A stretch of 64,000 bases of DNA from Methylocystis sp. GTDB lineage: Bacteria; Pseudomonadota; Alphaproteobacteria; Rhizobiales; Beijerinckiaceae. Positions 16,556 through 26,459 of the stretch are shown piece by piece. A program made the position numbers and the translations under genes. Below the pieces are notes generated by a model. It did no database searches and was not told the DNA's origin. It was given only the letters and a program-made list of their open reading frames with translations. Position 1 is the stretch's first letter. Each line of letters begins with the position of its first letter. The stretch is taken from assembly GCA_020252485.1 (NCBI GenBank), contig JADCCX010000055.1, forward strand, positions 1 through 64,000. The letters run 5' to 3'.

Positions 16556-17929
16556 TCAGCTTGCAATGATCCGCAGGAGCGCCTCCCGATAGCGCCGCAC
16601 GATCGGATCGCGACCACGGTGCCGGCCATCTGAAACGACGGGCTTGCCGGCCACGATCACGGTCGCAACCGCCTGTGATCCCGCACCGAAAACATACGAA
16701 TCGAGAAAATCCGCCGGTCTGCCGCTGGCGAAGGCGGGATGGTCCGTGTCGAGCGCGACCAGATCGGCGCGGTAGCCTGGCGCAATCGCGCCCACGGGCT
16801 GGGCAAGCGCCTGCCGCCCGCCTTGGAGCGCTGCGCGATAAAGCGTCTCGCCGGTCGAGACGCCCTCGTGCCCGGCGAGCAGGTTGCGGCCCCGGTGCCG
16901 CAGGCGCTGGCTGTATTCAAGCAGGCGCAATTCGCCGGCAGCGGTGATTTCGACATTGGAATCGCTGCCAACGCCGATCCGACCCTTCTGGCCGAGGAAG
17001 GCGATGCCCTCGAAGATTCCATCACCCAGATTGGCCTCGGTGATCGGGCAGAGGCCGGCCACGGCGCCGGAGGAGGCTACCGAGGCCACTTCGCCGGCAA
17101 CCATGTGTGTGGCGTGGATCAGCGTCCAGCGTTCGGACAGCGCGGCATTACCGGCGAGCCAGGCAACGGGCCGCTGGCCAGACCAGGCCAGGCAATCCTC
17201 CACCTCTTTCACCTGCTCGGCGATGTGGATGTGGACCGGACCTTCCGGAACGGCTTCGCTCAGCCGCTTGAGCTGTTCGGGCGTGACGGCGCGCAGGCTG
17301 TGCGGCGCAACGCCCAGCACGCTGCCCGGCAGGCCGCGAAGCGCCTTGGCCGAAGCCTCATGCAGCCGGAGATATCCGTCCAGATCATTGAGGAAGCGCC
17401 GCTGCCCCTCGCCAGCGGCTTGGCCGCCGAAACCGCCATGGCTATAGAGCACCGGCAGCAGTGTCAGGCCGATGCCCGTCCGGGCGGCTGCCGCGGCGAT
17501 GCGCTCCGCCAGTTCGGCGGGATTGTCGTAGGGCGCGCCATCCGGCGCGTGATGGAGATAATGGAATTCCGCGAGGCTGGTGAAGCCGCCCTCCAGCATC
17601 TCGGCCATGGCCATCGCCGCGATGGCCTCGACGTCGTCGGGCGACAGCTGGCGGACGAAGGCGTACATCACCTCGCGCCAGCTCCAGAAACTGTCGTGCG
17701 CGGGTCCACGCCGTTCCGCGAGGCCGGCCATGCCGCGCTGGAACGTATGGCTGTGGAGGTTCGGCAGGCCCGGAAGCGTCGCGCCCGCGAGCCGTTCAGC
17801 ATTGCCGACGCTGCTGCATTCCGGTTCGACTCCTTCGACGATGCCCTGGGCATCGACGCGAATGAGGACATTGCGGCTCCAGCCGTCAGGGAGGAACGCG
17901 TGATCTGCGAGAAAAGTGGCTGCCGTCAT
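16556..17929 (-). CDS. hutF: formimidoylglutamate deiminase HutF
   Basis: A 457-residue amidohydrolase that converts N-formimidoyl-L-glutamate to N-formyl-L-glutamate and ammonia, in the five-step histidine route used by many proteobacteria. Metal ligands and signatures are L-P-G-L-P-N-L-H-S-H-T-F-Q-R (about residue 50), H-I-H-I-A-E-Q, I-H-A-T-H-M and V-G-S-D-S-N. A GTG at 17947 has the better ribosome-binding site (GGAGG, 7-base spacing), but the ATG at 17929 fits the family N-terminus, so either could be used. It is divergent from hutI-hutH-hutU. An N-formylglutamate deformylase (HutG) is not in the window. Confidence 0.92.
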   Translation of the reverse strand: MTAATFLADHAFLPDGWSRNVLIRVDAQGIVEGVEPECSSVGNAERLAGATLPGLPNLHSHTFQRGMAGLAERRGPAHDSFWSWREVMYAFVRQLSPDDVEAIAAMAMAEMLEGGFTSLAEFHYLHHAPDGAPYDNPAELAERIAAAAARTGIGLTLLPVLYSHGGFGGQAAGEGQRRFLNDLDGYLRLHEASAKALRGLPGSVLGVAPHSLRAVTPEQLKRLSEAVPEGPVHIHIAEQVKEVEDCLAWSGQRPVAWLAGNAALSERWTLIHATHMVAGEVASVASSGAVAGLCPITEANLGDGIFEGIAFLGQKGRIGVGSDSNVEITAAGELRLLEYSQRLRHRGRNLLAGHEGVSTGETLYRAALQGGRQALAQPVGAIAPGYRADLVALDTDHPAFASGRPADFLDSYVFGAGSQAVATVIVAGKPVVSDGRHRGRDPIVRRYREALLRIIAS

Positions 17930-18033
17930 CGCGTTGAATGCTTCCACAGGAAGGCCTCCCCTGCAATCGGCATCCTCGGCGATCTCTCTGAAGTTCCGTT
18001 GACAGGAGGCGTCAGGAGCAAGAAGCTGACCGG

Positions 18034-19233
18034 ATGTTCGATACGCTCTGGATCAACGCCCGTCTCGCCACCATGGCGGCCCCGACGGGAATCGGGCTGG
18101 TCGAGAAGGGCGCGATTGGCAGTGTTGCGGGCGTTATCGCCTATGCGGGACCAATGGCGGACTTGCCGCACCGGAATGCCCGGGAGACGATCGATTGCGG
18201 CGGCCGGCTGATCACGCCGGGCCTGATCGATTGCCATACCCATCTCGTCTACGCGTGCGACCGGGCGCATGAATTCGAGCTGCGGCTGCAGGGCGCGACC
18301 TATGAGGAGATCGCGAGGGCGGGCGGCGGCATCGTCTCGACAGTGCGCGCGACGCGGGCGGCCGACGAAGACAGGCTGGTGGCGGAAGCCCTGCCGCGCC
18401 TTGATGCCCTTATCGCCGAAGGCCTGACAACGATCGAGATCAAATCCGGCTATGGCCTCGAGACGGCGACGGAAGCGCGCCAGCTCAGGGCGGCGCGGCG
18501 GCTCGAAAAGGAGCGGCCCGTTTCTGTTACGACGACGTTTCTGGGCGCCCATGCCCTGCCGCCGGAAGCGGGCGGCGACAAGGATGCCTATATCACGACG
18601 GTCTGCGGCGAGATGCTGCCGGCGATCGCCGGGGAGGGCCTGGCCGATGCCGTCGATGCCTTCTGCGAGGGGATCGGATTTTCTCCCGCGCAAACCGCGA
18701 AGGTGTTCGATGCCGCCAAGCGGCACGGCCTGCCGGTGAAGCTCCATGGCGAGCAGCTTTCAAATCTCGGCAGCGCGCAGCTCGCGGCCCGCTACGGCGC
18801 GCTTTCCGTTGATCATGCGGAATATGTCGATGAGGCCGGAGCGCTTGCGATGGCCAAAGCCGGGACAGTCGCGGTGCTGCTGCCGGGCGCTTTCTACTTC
18901 ATCCGCGAAACGCAAAAGCCGCCTGTCGAACTCTTCCGCCGTCTTGGCGTGCCGATGGCGCTCGCCACCGACAGCAACCCCGGCTCCTCGCCGCTGACCT
19001 CGCTGCTGCTGACCATGAACATGGCGGCGACGCTCTTTCGCATGAATGTCGATGAGGCGCTGCGGGGCGTCACCTGCGAAGCGGCGCGGGCCTTGGGACG
19101 GATTGACAGCATCGGCACGCTGGAGCCGGGAAAACATTGCGATCTGGCGATCTGGGACGTGGAGCGGCCGGCCGAGCTCGTCTATCGCATGGGGTTCAAC
19201 CCGCTCTATCGGCGGGTCTGGAGGGGGTCATGA
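18034..19233 (+). CDS. hutI: imidazolonepropionase HutI
   Basis: A 399-residue metal-dependent amidohydrolase that opens 4-imidazolone-5-propionate to N-formimidoylglutamate. Seen are the metal motif D-C-H-T-H-L-V-Y (about residue 67), the substrate-contact region [31 protein letters not shown] and [10 protein letters not shown]. Its length is close to the usual 400-410. A ribosome-binding site (CAGGAG) lies 10-15 bases before the ATG. The stop overlaps the hutH start (ATGA), so the two are translationally coupled. No HutC-type operator was recognised in the 105-bp divergent promoter region. Confidence 0.95.
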   Translation: MFDTLWINARLATMAAPTGIGLVEKGAIGSVAGVIAYAGPMADLPHRNARETIDCGGRLITPGLIDCHTHLVYACDRAHEFELRLQGATYEEIARAGGGIVSTVRATRAADEDRLVAEALPRLDALIAEGLTTIEIKSGYGLETATEARQLRAARRLEKERPVSVTTTFLGAHALPPEAGGDKDAYITTVCGEMLPAIAGEGLADAVDAFCEGIGFSPAQTAKVFDAAKRHGLPVKLHGEQLSNLGSAQLAARYGALSVDHAEYVDEAGALAMAKAGTVAVLLPGAFYFIRETQKPPVELFRRLGVPMALATDSNPGSSPLTSLLLTMNMAATLFRMNVDEALRGVTCEAARALGRIDSIGTLEPGKHCDLAIWDVERPAELVYRMGFNPLYRRVWRGS

Positions 19234-20831
19234 GCCGGGTCGTCACACTCACGCCCGGCAGGGTTGGCCTCGCGGAGATCGAGGCCTTGCTGGCGGGGGC
19301 TCCCGCCCGCCTCGACCGCGCCGCCCTGCCGCGCGTGCGGGCGGCGGCGAAGATCCTCGCTGAAGCGGCCAGAGGCGCGGCGGGCTTCTACGGCGTCAAC
19401 ACCGGCTTCGGCAAGCTCGCCTCCACCCGCATCCGCCCGGAAGATACGGCCAAGCTGCAGCGCAATCTGATCCTCTCGCATTGCTGCGGCGTGGGCGATC
19501 CCACGCCCGCGCTGATCGTACGGCTGATGATGGCGCTCAAGCTTGTCTCGCTGGGCCGGGGTGCCTCCGGCGTGAGGGTGGCGGTGATCGAGCAGCTTGA
19601 AGGCATGCTGGCGGCCGGTATCGTGCCGCTGGTCCCAGCGCAAGGCTCGGTCGGTGCATCGGGCGATCTCGCGCCATTGTCCCACATGACCGCCGTCATG
19701 ATCGGCGAGGGGGAGGCGGATTGGCGGGGCCAGCGCCTCCCGGGCGGCGAGGCCCTGAAGGCCGCCGGGCTCGATCCGCTGGTTTTGGGACCCAAGGAGG
19801 GGCTGGCGCTCATCAACGGCACGCAATTCTCGGCCGCCCATGCCCTTGCCGGAACCATCGCGGCGCATCGCCTTGCGGTGACGTCGCTTGTCACAGGCGC
19901 GCTGTCGGTCGATGCGGCCATGGCATCAACCACGCCGTTTCGGCCCGAGATTCACGCCTTGCGCGGCATGCCAGGCCAGATCGCGGCAGGCCATGCACTG
20001 ATGAGTCTGCTCGACGGCAGCGACATCCGCAACGCCCACCTTGATGGCGACGAGCGGGTGCAGGATCCCTATTGCCTGCGCTGCCAGCCGCAGGTGACGG
20101 GCGCGGCGCTGGACCTGATCGATCAAGCCCTGCGAACGCTGCTGATCGAGGCGAATGCCGCAACCGACAATCCGCTGGTGCTCGTCGAAACGGGCGAGAT
20201 CGTCTCCGGCGGGAATTTCCATGCGGAGCCGGTCGCTTTCGCTGCGGATCAGGCGGCTTTGGCCATCGCCGAGATCGGGGCCATCGCCGAACGGCGGATT
20301 GCGACGCTGGTCGATCCGGCGCTCAACTTCGGCCTGCCGCCCTTCCTGACGCCGCGGCCCGGGCTCAATTCCGGCTTCATGATCGCCGAGGTGACGGCGG
20401 CGGCGCTCTATGCCGAAAACAAGCAGCGCGCCGCGCCCTGCTCCATCGATTCGACGCCCACCAGCGCCAACCAGGAGGATCATGTCTCCATGGCGGCCCA
20501 TGGCGCGCGGCGGCTGGCCGAGATGAACCGCAATCTGGCGCAGATCATCGGCATCGAGCTGCTGGTGGCGGCCCAGGGGATCGATCTGCGCAAGCGGGGC
20601 GCGATCCCCGCCAATGTCAAACCGAACGGCAAGACCGGCCAGCGTCAGCTGAGGACGAGCCCGGCGCTGGAGAAGGTGATCCGGCTCTTGCGCGCCAGGG
20701 TGCCGATGCTGGAGGATGACCGGCATATGGCGGGCGATCTCGCGGCCGCCGCCGCGCTTGTGGCGTCGGGAGCGGTTCTCGCCGCCGTGAAAGGGGCGAA
20801 CCTGCCTCAAGCGCCGGCGGACCCCGCATGA
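19230..20831 (+). CDS. hutH: histidine ammonia-lyase HutH
   Basis: A 533-residue enzyme that removes ammonia from L-histidine to give trans-urocanate, the first step of histidine catabolism. The active-site MIO cofactor forms from the Ala-Ser-Gly in [14 protein letters not shown] (about residues 140-153). Also present are [10 protein letters not shown] (about 52) and Q-E-D-H-V-S-M-A near 413. The start ATG at 19230 overlaps the hutI stop; it is chosen over a longer frame because the extra residues are arginine-rich and come from hutI in another register. It is somewhat longer than the common 505-515 residues, largely at the C-terminus. Confidence 0.95.
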   Translation: MSRVVTLTPGRVGLAEIEALLAGAPARLDRAALPRVRAAAKILAEAARGAAGFYGVNTGFGKLASTRIRPEDTAKLQRNLILSHCCGVGDPTPALIVRLMMALKLVSLGRGASGVRVAVIEQLEGMLAAGIVPLVPAQGSVGASGDLAPLSHMTAVMIGEGEADWRGQRLPGGEALKAAGLDPLVLGPKEGLALINGTQFSAAHALAGTIAAHRLAVTSLVTGALSVDAAMASTTPFRPEIHALRGMPGQIAAGHALMSLLDGSDIRNAHLDGDERVQDPYCLRCQPQVTGAALDLIDQALRTLLIEANAATDNPLVLVETGEIVSGGNFHAEPVAFAADQAALAIAEIGAIAERRIATLVDPALNFGLPPFLTPRPGLNSGFMIAEVTAAALYAENKQRAAPCSIDSTPTSANQEDHVSMAAHGARRLAEMNRNLAQIIGIELLVAAQGIDLRKRGAIPANVKPNGKTGQRQLRTSPALEKVIRLLRARVPMLEDDRHMAGDLAAAAALVASGAVLAAVKGANLPQAPADPA

Positions 20832-20886
20832 AGGCCTTTTCTGCCATATCAAGGTTTCCGCCTTTGGCCATGATGGAGAGTGAGCG

Positions 20887-22572
20887 ATGAACCGTCCGGC
20901 GTTTGGCCGTCTCGATAATGCCCGCGTCATCCGGGCGCCGCATGGCCCCGAGATCACCGCCAGGTCCTGGCAGACCGAGGCGGCGATGCGCATGCTGATG
21001 AACAACCTCGATCCCGACGTGGCCGAGAAGCCGGGCGAGCTCGTCGTCTATGGCGGCATCGGCCGCGCCGCGCGGGATTGGGACAGTTTCGACCGCATCG
21101 TCTCGGCGCTGCAACGGCTCGAGGATGACCAGACCTTGCTGGTGCAATCCGGCAAGCCGGTCGGCGTGTTCCGCACGCACGCCGATGCGCCGCGCGTGCT
21201 CATCGCCAATTCCAACCTCGTGCCGCGCTGGGCGACCTGGGAGCATTTCAACGAGCTCGATCGCAAGGGCCTGATGATGTACGGCCAGATGACGGCGGGC
21301 TCCTGGATTTACATCGGCACGCAGGGCATCGTGCAGGGCACCTACGAGACCTTCGTGGAGATGGGCCGCCAGCATTACGGCGGCAGCCTCGCCGGCCGCT
21401 GGATTCTGACCGCGGGTCTTGGCGGCATGGGCGGCGCGCAGCCGCTGGCGGCGACGATGGCGGGGGCCTCCTGCCTCGCCGTCGAGTGCCGCCCGTCCTC
21501 CATCGAATTCCGCCTGCGCACCGGCTATCTCGACCGGCAGGCCGCGACGCTGGACGAGGCGCTGGCCATGATCGACGCCAGCTGCAAGGCGAAGAAGCCG
21601 CTCTCGGTCGGCCTGCTCGGCAACGCGGCCGATATCTTTCCGGAGCTTTACAGGCGCGGCATCCGGCCCGATTGCGTCACCGACCAGACCTCCGCCCATG
21701 ATCCCGTCAACGGTTATCTGCCGCAGGGCTGGACGCTCGCCCAATGGGAAGCGAAGCAGGCGAGCGATCCGGCAGGCGTCACCGCTGCCGCCAAAAAATC
21801 CATGGCCGGCCATGTGCGGGCGATGCTCGATTTCCACAAGGCGGGCGTGCCGACTGTCGATTACGGCAACAACATCCGGCAGATGGCGCTGGAGGAAGGC
21901 GTGGCGGATGCCTTCGCCTTCCCGGGCTTCGTGCCGGCCTATATCCGGCCTTTGTTCTGCCGGGGCATCGGCCCGTTCCGCTGGTGCGCGCTCTCCGGCG
22001 ATCCGGAGGATATCTACCGCACCGACCAGCGGGTGAAGGAGATCATCCCGGATAATCCGCATCTCCACCATTGGCTGGATATGGCGCGCGAGCGCATCAA
22101 GTTTCAGGGCCTGCCCGCCCGCATCTGCTGGGTCGGTCTGGGAGACCGTCACCGGTTGGGCCTCGCCTTCAACGAGATGGTGGCTAGGGGCGAGGTGAAG
22201 GCCCCCATCGTCATCGGGCGCGATCATCTCGATTCCGGCTCCGTCGCCTCGCCGAACCGCGAGACCGAGGCGATGCAGGACGGTTCCGATGCGGTGTCGG
22301 ACTGGCCGCTGCTCAACGCGCTCCTCAATTGCGCCTCGGGGGCGACATGGGTGTCGCTGCATCATGGCGGCGGCGTCGGCATGGGCTTCTCGCAGCATGC
22401 CGGCATGGTGATTGTGGCGGATGGCACGGCAACCGCGGCGAAGCGGCTCGAACGCGTGCTGTGGAACGATCCGGCCACCGGCGTGATGCGTCATGCCGAT
22501 GCGGGCTATGCGATCGCCGTCGATTGTGCGCAGGAAAAAGGCCTCGATCTGCCCTCTTTGGGCCGGCCATGA
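20887..22572 (+). CDS. hutU: urocanate hydratase HutU
   Basis: A 561-residue NAD-dependent urocanase that hydrates urocanate to imidazolonepropionate. The glycine-rich NAD site is [10 protein letters not shown] (about residues 175-184), and the conserved Cys region is [20 protein letters not shown] near residue 495 is a further signature. Length matches the family (555-565). The ATG at 20887 follows GAGTGAGCG with a usable Shine-Dalgarno. It is the last gene of hutIHU, 55 bp after hutH, and convergent with thiD. Confidence 0.96.
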   Translation: MNRPAFGRLDNARVIRAPHGPEITARSWQTEAAMRMLMNNLDPDVAEKPGELVVYGGIGRAARDWDSFDRIVSALQRLEDDQTLLVQSGKPVGVFRTHADAPRVLIANSNLVPRWATWEHFNELDRKGLMMYGQMTAGSWIYIGTQGIVQGTYETFVEMGRQHYGGSLAGRWILTAGLGGMGGAQPLAATMAGASCLAVECRPSSIEFRLRTGYLDRQAATLDEALAMIDASCKAKKPLSVGLLGNAADIFPELYRRGIRPDCVTDQTSAHDPVNGYLPQGWTLAQWEAKQASDPAGVTAAAKKSMAGHVRAMLDFHKAGVPTVDYGNNIRQMALEEGVADAFAFPGFVPAYIRPLFCRGIGPFRWCALSGDPEDIYRTDQRVKEIIPDNPHLHHWLDMARERIKFQGLPARICWVGLGDRHRLGLAFNEMVARGEVKAPIVIGRDHLDSGSVASPNRETEAMQDGSDAVSDWPLLNALLNCASGATWVSLHHGGGVGMGFSQHAGMVIVADGTATAAKRLERVLWNDPATGVMRHADAGYAIAVDCAQEKGLDLPSLGRP

Positions 22573-22635
22573 TTGGCCTGGTTGGCCTTGAGGAAAGGGA
22601 GTGAGCAGGCGCTCGAGATCGACCTCCCCTGACGC

Positions 22636-23433
22636 TCACCACCAGGCGTGGAAGTGATGCGCCGGGCCATGGCCGTGGCCGACTTTCAGGCGGGAAGAGG
22701 CGGTGATGGCCGCCGTGATATAGGCCTTCGCCTCTTCGACGGCCTGCAGCAGGGGAAGACCCTTCGCAAGCCCGGCCGCGATGGCCGATGACAAGGTGCA
22801 GCCGGTGCCGTGGACATTCTCCGTAGCGATGCGCGGCACGGAAAAGCGCGTCACGCTGTCGGGTGCGATCAGGAAATCCGTGCTGTCCGGGCCGCAGCCA
22901 TGCCCGCCCTTGATCAGCACGGCTTTGGCGCCGAGCAGGAGAACATCCTGCCCCTGCCGGAGGATATCCTCTTCGGTCGAGGCGATCGCCCGGCCCAGCA
23001 GAAAGGCGGCTTCGGGCAGGTTGGGCGTCACCAGAATCGCCATTTGCAGCAGCCGCTGGCGGAGCGCATCCAGCGCCGGGGCCTCAAGGAGCGGATCGCC
23101 CGACGCCGCGACCATCACCGGATCGAGCACCACGGGAATGCGCGGATAGGGCGCCAGCGCATCGGCCACGGCATGGATGATCGCGGCGCTGGACAGCATG
23201 CCGATCTTGATCGCCTTGACGTCAATGTCGCTCAGGACAGATCTGATTTGCTCGGCCACGAATTCGGGCGGGGCATTGTGGATGGCCTGCACGCCCAGCG
23301 TGTTCTGCGCCGTCAGCGCCGTGATCGCCGAAGCGCCGTAAACGCCAAGCGCCGAGAAGGTTTTGAGGTCGGCCTGGATGCCGGCGCCGCCGCCCGAATC
23401 CGAACCTGCAATGGTCAGCGCGATGGCGGTCAT
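22636..23433 (-). CDS. thiD: hydroxymethylpyrimidine/phosphomethylpyrimidine kinase ThiD
   Basis: A 265-residue ribokinase-fold enzyme that phosphorylates HMP and then HMP-P in thiamine biosynthesis. Motifs are [16 protein letters not shown] (residues 7-22), [15 protein letters not shown] and the anion hole/catalytic base G-T-G-C-T-L-S-S (Cys in the conserved site) near 213. Length is typical. No thi-box riboswitch sequence was seen in its leader, which instead carries an intergenic repeat beginning about 110 bp upstream. No other thiamine gene is adjacent, though the NMT1-type importer at 14-15 kb could be functionally related. Confidence 0.94.
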   Translation of the reverse strand: MTAIALTIAGSDSGGGAGIQADLKTFSALGVYGASAITALTAQNTLGVQAIHNAPPEFVAEQIRSVLSDIDVKAIKIGMLSSAAIIHAVADALAPYPRIPVVLDPVMVAASGDPLLEAPALDALRQRLLQMAILVTPNLPEAAFLLGRAIASTEEDILRQGQDVLLLGAKAVLIKGGHGCGPDSTDFLIAPDSVTRFSVPRIATENVHGTGCTLSSAIAAGLAKGLPLLQAVEEAKAYITAAITASSRLKVGHGHGPAHHFHAWW

Positions 23434-23544
23434 GGAATGGTCCTGCGGTGCCGAGACAGGGAGCCATAGCCGGACTGGAAATCCATCACAATGCGCTCAA
23501 TGAATAGAGCAGGGCTGTGAATCCGGGATTACATGCGGGCTCCC

Positions 23545-23683
23545 TCCCTCCCCTTGACGGGGAGGGTCGGCGGCGAAAGCCGCCGGGGAGGGGTGATCAT
23601 GAGCGTGAAAATGGGAAAAAGCCCCCCACCCGGCCTCGCTGCGCTCGGCCACCCGCCCCGCAAGGGGGCGGGATGGGTGCTCG
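23545..23683. repeat. 139-bp GC-rich intergenic repeat, copy 1
   Basis: This is a compound palindromic element. It has a left hairpin around CTCCCCTTGACGGGGAG, a hairpin CGGCGGCGAAAGCCGCCG, a conserved link containing GGGGTGATCATGAG and ATGGGAAAAAGCCCC, and a right hairpin CCGCCCCGCAAGGGGGCGGG. The second copy at 40141-40294 is almost identical at both ends but differs in the centre. It lies between the divergent-side start of thiD and the end of the methyltransferase gene. Confidence 0.93.
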
Positions 23684-23693
23684 TCAAGGAGCT

Positions 23694-24410
23694 TCAGACC
23701 GCTGCGGGAGCCGGACTGGCCTCGTCCTTTGAGAGGCTGGCTTCAGGAATGCTGCCGGAGGACGCATGCTTGCGGATGCGCAGCAAGGTGTAGATGCGCA
23801 AGGCCCCCACCGGCTCGGGCGGCAGCATCTCCAGGTCCCCGTAGCGGTCAGCCCAGGCGCGGACCCTCTCGACGGGAAAGTCCGGCCGGAGGCCAAGTGA
23901 GGCGATGCGCGGCGCGATCCACCGTTCCGCCGAGGCGATCCAGGCCGCCTCCGACTGGAAGTGGCTGACGATAATCACTTCCCCGCCCGGGCGCAGCATC
24001 CGCCGGCAATTGTCCAGAGCCCGTTCGGGCGCCGACAAAAGGGTGAGGACGAAGGGCAGCGCGATCACGTCGTAGCTCTGGTCCGGATGGCCGATGGTAT
24101 GGATGTCGCCCGTCTCGAGCGCGACGACCTGCGGCAGATGGCCGTGTCCGAGCCTGGCGCGGGCGCGCGCCAGCATCTGCTCCGAGATATCGAGCCCGGT
24201 GACGCTCATATCCCGGCGATAGAGCGGCAGGAGCAGACCGGTTCCCACGCCGACCTCAAGGGCCTGCCCGCCGATGCGGTTCGCGGCCGCAGTGATCGCC
24301 AGATGCGCCGGGCGGAAGATCGGTCCGCAAAGGCCATCATAGATCCAGGCCCAATAGCCATAGGCCTTTTCCACTTTGGTCTGCGGGAGGTCGTGGGCAA
24401 GCGTTTTCAT
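23694..24410 (-). CDS. class I SAM methyltransferase, PmtA-like (phospholipid N-methyltransferase)
   Basis: A 238-residue methyltransferase with SAM motif I L-E-V-G-V-G-T-G-L-L-L-P-L-Y (about residues 45-58), V-T-G-L-D-I-S-E-Q-M-L-A-R-A-R-A-R and the post-motif V-A-L-E-T-G-D-I-H. The N-terminal K-A-Y-G-Y-W-A-W-I-Y-D matches the Rhodobacter/rhizobial type of phosphatidylethanolamine N-methyltransferase, which makes phosphatidylcholine. Methylation of another amine lipid, or a ubiquinone-type substrate, cannot be excluded. The ATG at 24410 is preferred because GGGA sits 6 bases upstream; an ATG at 24422 is possible. It is divergent from a PlcP/Agt pair and has its own Pho-box candidate. Confidence 0.8.
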   Translation of the reverse strand: MKTLAHDLPQTKVEKAYGYWAWIYDGLCGPIFRPAHLAITAAANRIGGQALEVGVGTGLLLPLYRRDMSVTGLDISEQMLARARARLGHGHLPQVVALETGDIHTIGHPDQSYDVIALPFVLTLLSAPERALDNCRRMLRPGGEVIIVSHFQSEAAWIASAERWIAPRIASLGLRPDFPVERVRAWADRYGDLEMLPPEPVGALRIYTLLRIRKHASSGSIPEASLSKDEASPAPAAV

Positions 24411-24454
24411 GGCGATTCCCATCTTTCTGATCAGCAACGCAAGACAACAGCCGC

Positions 24455-24472
24455 ATGACAGACTTTTGACAT
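24455..24472 (-). promoter_or_regulatory. candidate Pho box facing the PmtA-like gene
   Basis: Read on the reverse strand this is ATGTCAA-AAGT-CTGTCAT. It is two PhoB half-sites in the standard 7-4-7 arrangement; the second is a perfect CTGTCAT and the first matches 5 of 7. It lies 45 bp upstream of the methyltransferase start and 10 bp from the oppositely oriented box. Confidence 0.6.
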
Positions 24473-24481
24473 TGTGCGGGA

Positions 24482-24499
24482 TTGTCATGAAACCGTGAC
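24482..24499 (+). promoter_or_regulatory. candidate Pho box facing the PlcP-like gene
   Basis: TTGTCAT-GAAA-CCGTGAC has the 7-4-7 spacing of PhoB sites. The first half matches CTGTCAT at 6 of 7 and the second matches CTGTCAC at 5 of 7. It ends 43 bp before the phosphoesterase start, a plausible place for an activator overlapping the -35 region. Confidence 0.58.
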
Positions 24500-24542
24500 C
24501 GAATCCGTGCAGCCCACAACAAGTGCATGGGGAGCCGCAAGC

Positions 24543-25364
24543 ATGCAGACCGACCCGCTCGATACGCCGCAGCGCTTCCGCGCGCTCTTCCTGTCCGATG
24601 TCCACCTGGGCGCGCGCGCCAGCCAGGCCAATCAGTTGCTTGATTTCCTGCGCGATCATGACGCCGAGACGATCTACCTCGTCGGCGACATCATTGACGG
24701 ATGGGCCCTGAAGGGCGGCTGGTACTGGCCACAGACCCACAACGATGTCGTGCAGAAGATCCTGCGCAAGGCCCGCAAGGGCTCGAAGGTCATCTACCTT
24801 CCCGGCAATCACGACGAATTCCTGCGCGACTATTACGGCACCCATTTCGGTGGCATCGAGGTGCAGGAGACCGCCATCCATGTCAGCGCTACCGGCAAGC
24901 GGTATCTGGTGCTGCATGGCGATGCGTTCGATTTCGTGATCCGCCATGCCAAGTGGCTCGCTCATCTCGGCGATGCCGCCTATGACTTCGCGATTTTTCT
25001 GAACCGCATCGCCACGGCGATCCGGCGGCGGATGGGATTGCCTTACTGGTCGCTTTCGGCCTGGGCCAAGCTCAAGGTGAAAAACGCCGTCAACGTGATT
25101 TCCGAGTTCGAGGAGGCGCTGGTCAAGGAAGCGCAAAGGGTCGAAGCCGATGGCGTCATCTGCGGCCATATCCACCACGCCGTCTCGCGGGATATCGGCG
25201 GCTTGCATTACCTGAACAGCGGCGACTGGGTCGAAAGCCTGACCGCCATCGTCGAGCATCACGACGGCCGCTTCGAGATCGTGCGCTGGGCGCAGCTGGG
25301 GCAGCCCATCGTTTCGCGCCCCCCGCAGGCTCCGGCGCCGATCCGGGTGCCGGAAGCAGCGTGA
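24543..25364 (+). CDS. calcineurin-like phosphoesterase, probably phospholipase C PlcP
   Basis: A 273-residue metallophosphoesterase with the full two-metal motif set: F-L-S-D-V-H-L-G-A-R (residues 16-25), L-V-G-D-I-I-D-G-W, P-G-N-H-D-E-F, L-H-G-D-A-F-D and G-H-I-H-H. Automatic annotation tends to call this UDP-2,3-diacylglucosamine diphosphatase. However, the same subgroup includes PlcP of Sinorhizobium and marine alphaproteobacteria, which cleaves phospholipids to diacylglycerol under phosphate limitation, and it is typically followed by an Agt glycosyltransferase, as here. The ATG at 24543 has GGGGAG about 8 bases upstream. The downstream gene starts 24 bp after the stop. Confidence 0.82.
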   Translation: MQTDPLDTPQRFRALFLSDVHLGARASQANQLLDFLRDHDAETIYLVGDIIDGWALKGGWYWPQTHNDVVQKILRKARKGSKVIYLPGNHDEFLRDYYGTHFGGIEVQETAIHVSATGKRYLVLHGDAFDFVIRHAKWLAHLGDAAYDFAIFLNRIATAIRRRMGLPYWSLSAWAKLKVKNAVNVISEFEEALVKEAQRVEADGVICGHIHHAVSRDIGGLHYLNSGDWVESLTAIVEHHDGRFEIVRWAQLGQPIVSRPPQAPAPIRVPEAA

Positions 25365-25388
25365 GGCGCATCCCTTGAAGGTTTTGCC

Positions 25389-26423
25389 GTGAAGGTCGTC
25401 ATCGCCACCGATGCCTGGGCCCCGCAGATTAACGGCGTCGTTCAGACGCTCGGCTTCACCATCGGGGAGTTGAACCGGCGCGGTGTCGAGACGCGCGTCG
25501 TCAGTCCCGATCTGTTCCCGCATATGCCCATGCCCGGCTACCCGGAGATCAGCCTGGCCTGGCCGAGCCAATCCGCGATCCGCGATCTGATCACGACGTT
25601 CCGTCCCGATCATATCCACATCGCCACGGAGGGCCCGATCGGCTGGGCCGTGCGCCATATCTGCCTGTCGGAAGGCCGGTTGTTCACCACAAGCTACCAT
25701 ACCCGGTTTCCGGAATATCTGCGGGCCCGGCTGCCTGTCCCACTGGAGTTGAGCTACCGGGCGCTTCGCCGGTTCCACAATGCGGGGCAGGGCATCATGG
25801 TGGCGACGCCCTCCATTGAGCAGGAATTGCGCGCCCGCGGGTTCCAGAACACCATGCGCTGGAGCCGGGGCGTCGATCTCGATGGCTTTCATCCTGCGGC
25901 TGATGAAACGCTCGCGATCTCCTGGCCGCGCCCGATCTTCCTTTATGTCGGACGGCTGGCGCCGGAGAAGAACCTCGATGCGTTCCTGTCGCTGGCGCTG
26001 CCGGGCACCAAGCTCGTGATCGGCGACGGACCTGCCGGTGAAGAGCTGCGGACCCGTTATCCCGAGGCGGTGTTCCTCGGCGCAAGAAGCCATGCTGCCC
26101 TGCCGCCCTATTACGCGCATGCCGATGTCTTCGTCTTCCCGAGCCGCACCGATACGTTCGGCCTGGTGCTGATCGAGGCGCTCGCCTGCGGGTTGCCGGT
26201 GGCCGCCTTCCCCGCACCCGGTCCGCAGGATGTCGTGGGCGGCAGCGGCTGCGGAATCATCTCCGGGGACCTGCGGGCTGCGGCCCTGGCCGCCTTGCGT
26301 ATCGACCGCAATCTCTGCCGCAGACAGGCGGAAAGCTTCACCTGGGAGCGGGCAACGACGCAGTTTCTGGCGAATGTCCGCCAGTCCCATCTCCAGCCGC
26401 GTGAGCGCGCCCGGGCCGCCTGA
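25389..26423 (+). CDS. GT4-family glycosyltransferase, probably Agt-type glycolipid synthase
   Basis: A 344-residue GT-B glycosyltransferase. The N-terminal acceptor domain contains A-P-Q-I-N-G-V-V-Q-T (about residues 11-20). The C-terminal nucleotide-sugar domain shows Y-V-G-R-L-A-P-E-K-N-L-D (about 190) and the E-x7-E-like F-P-S-R-T-D-T-F-G-L-V-L-I-E-A-L-A-C-G. Its place after a PlcP-like gene matches the plcP-agt operons that convert diacylglycerol to glycosyl-DAG lipids when phosphate is scarce. Alpha-mannosyltransferases are equally close in sequence family, so the lipid product is inference. Both genes would share the promoter with the Pho-box candidate. Confidence 0.8.
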   Translation: MKVVIATDAWAPQINGVVQTLGFTIGELNRRGVETRVVSPDLFPHMPMPGYPEISLAWPSQSAIRDLITTFRPDHIHIATEGPIGWAVRHICLSEGRLFTTSYHTRFPEYLRARLPVPLELSYRALRRFHNAGQGIMVATPSIEQELRARGFQNTMRWSRGVDLDGFHPAADETLAISWPRPIFLYVGRLAPEKNLDAFLSLALPGTKLVIGDGPAGEELRTRYPEAVFLGARSHAALPPYYAHADVFVFPSRTDTFGLVLIEALACGLPVAAFPAPGPQDVVGGSGCGIISGDLRAAALAALRIDRNLCRRQAESFTWERATTQFLANVRQSHLQPRERARAA

Positions 26424-26459
26424 GCGTTGCCGAAGCGGGGCCCGCGCGCCGCAGGGGTT

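Noticed and set aside
22573-23544. TPP riboswitch for thiD
   Set aside because: No CTGAGA-type thi-box core was seen upstream of the start at 23433; the region contains only an intergenic palindrome.
23694-26390. 898-codon reverse open frame across the methyltransferase, phosphoesterase and glycosyltransferase region
   Set aside because: Only its last 238 codons look like protein (the SAM methyltransferase). The rest is antisense to the PlcP- and Agt-like genes and has the Arg/His/Gly-rich composition of high-GC shadow frames.
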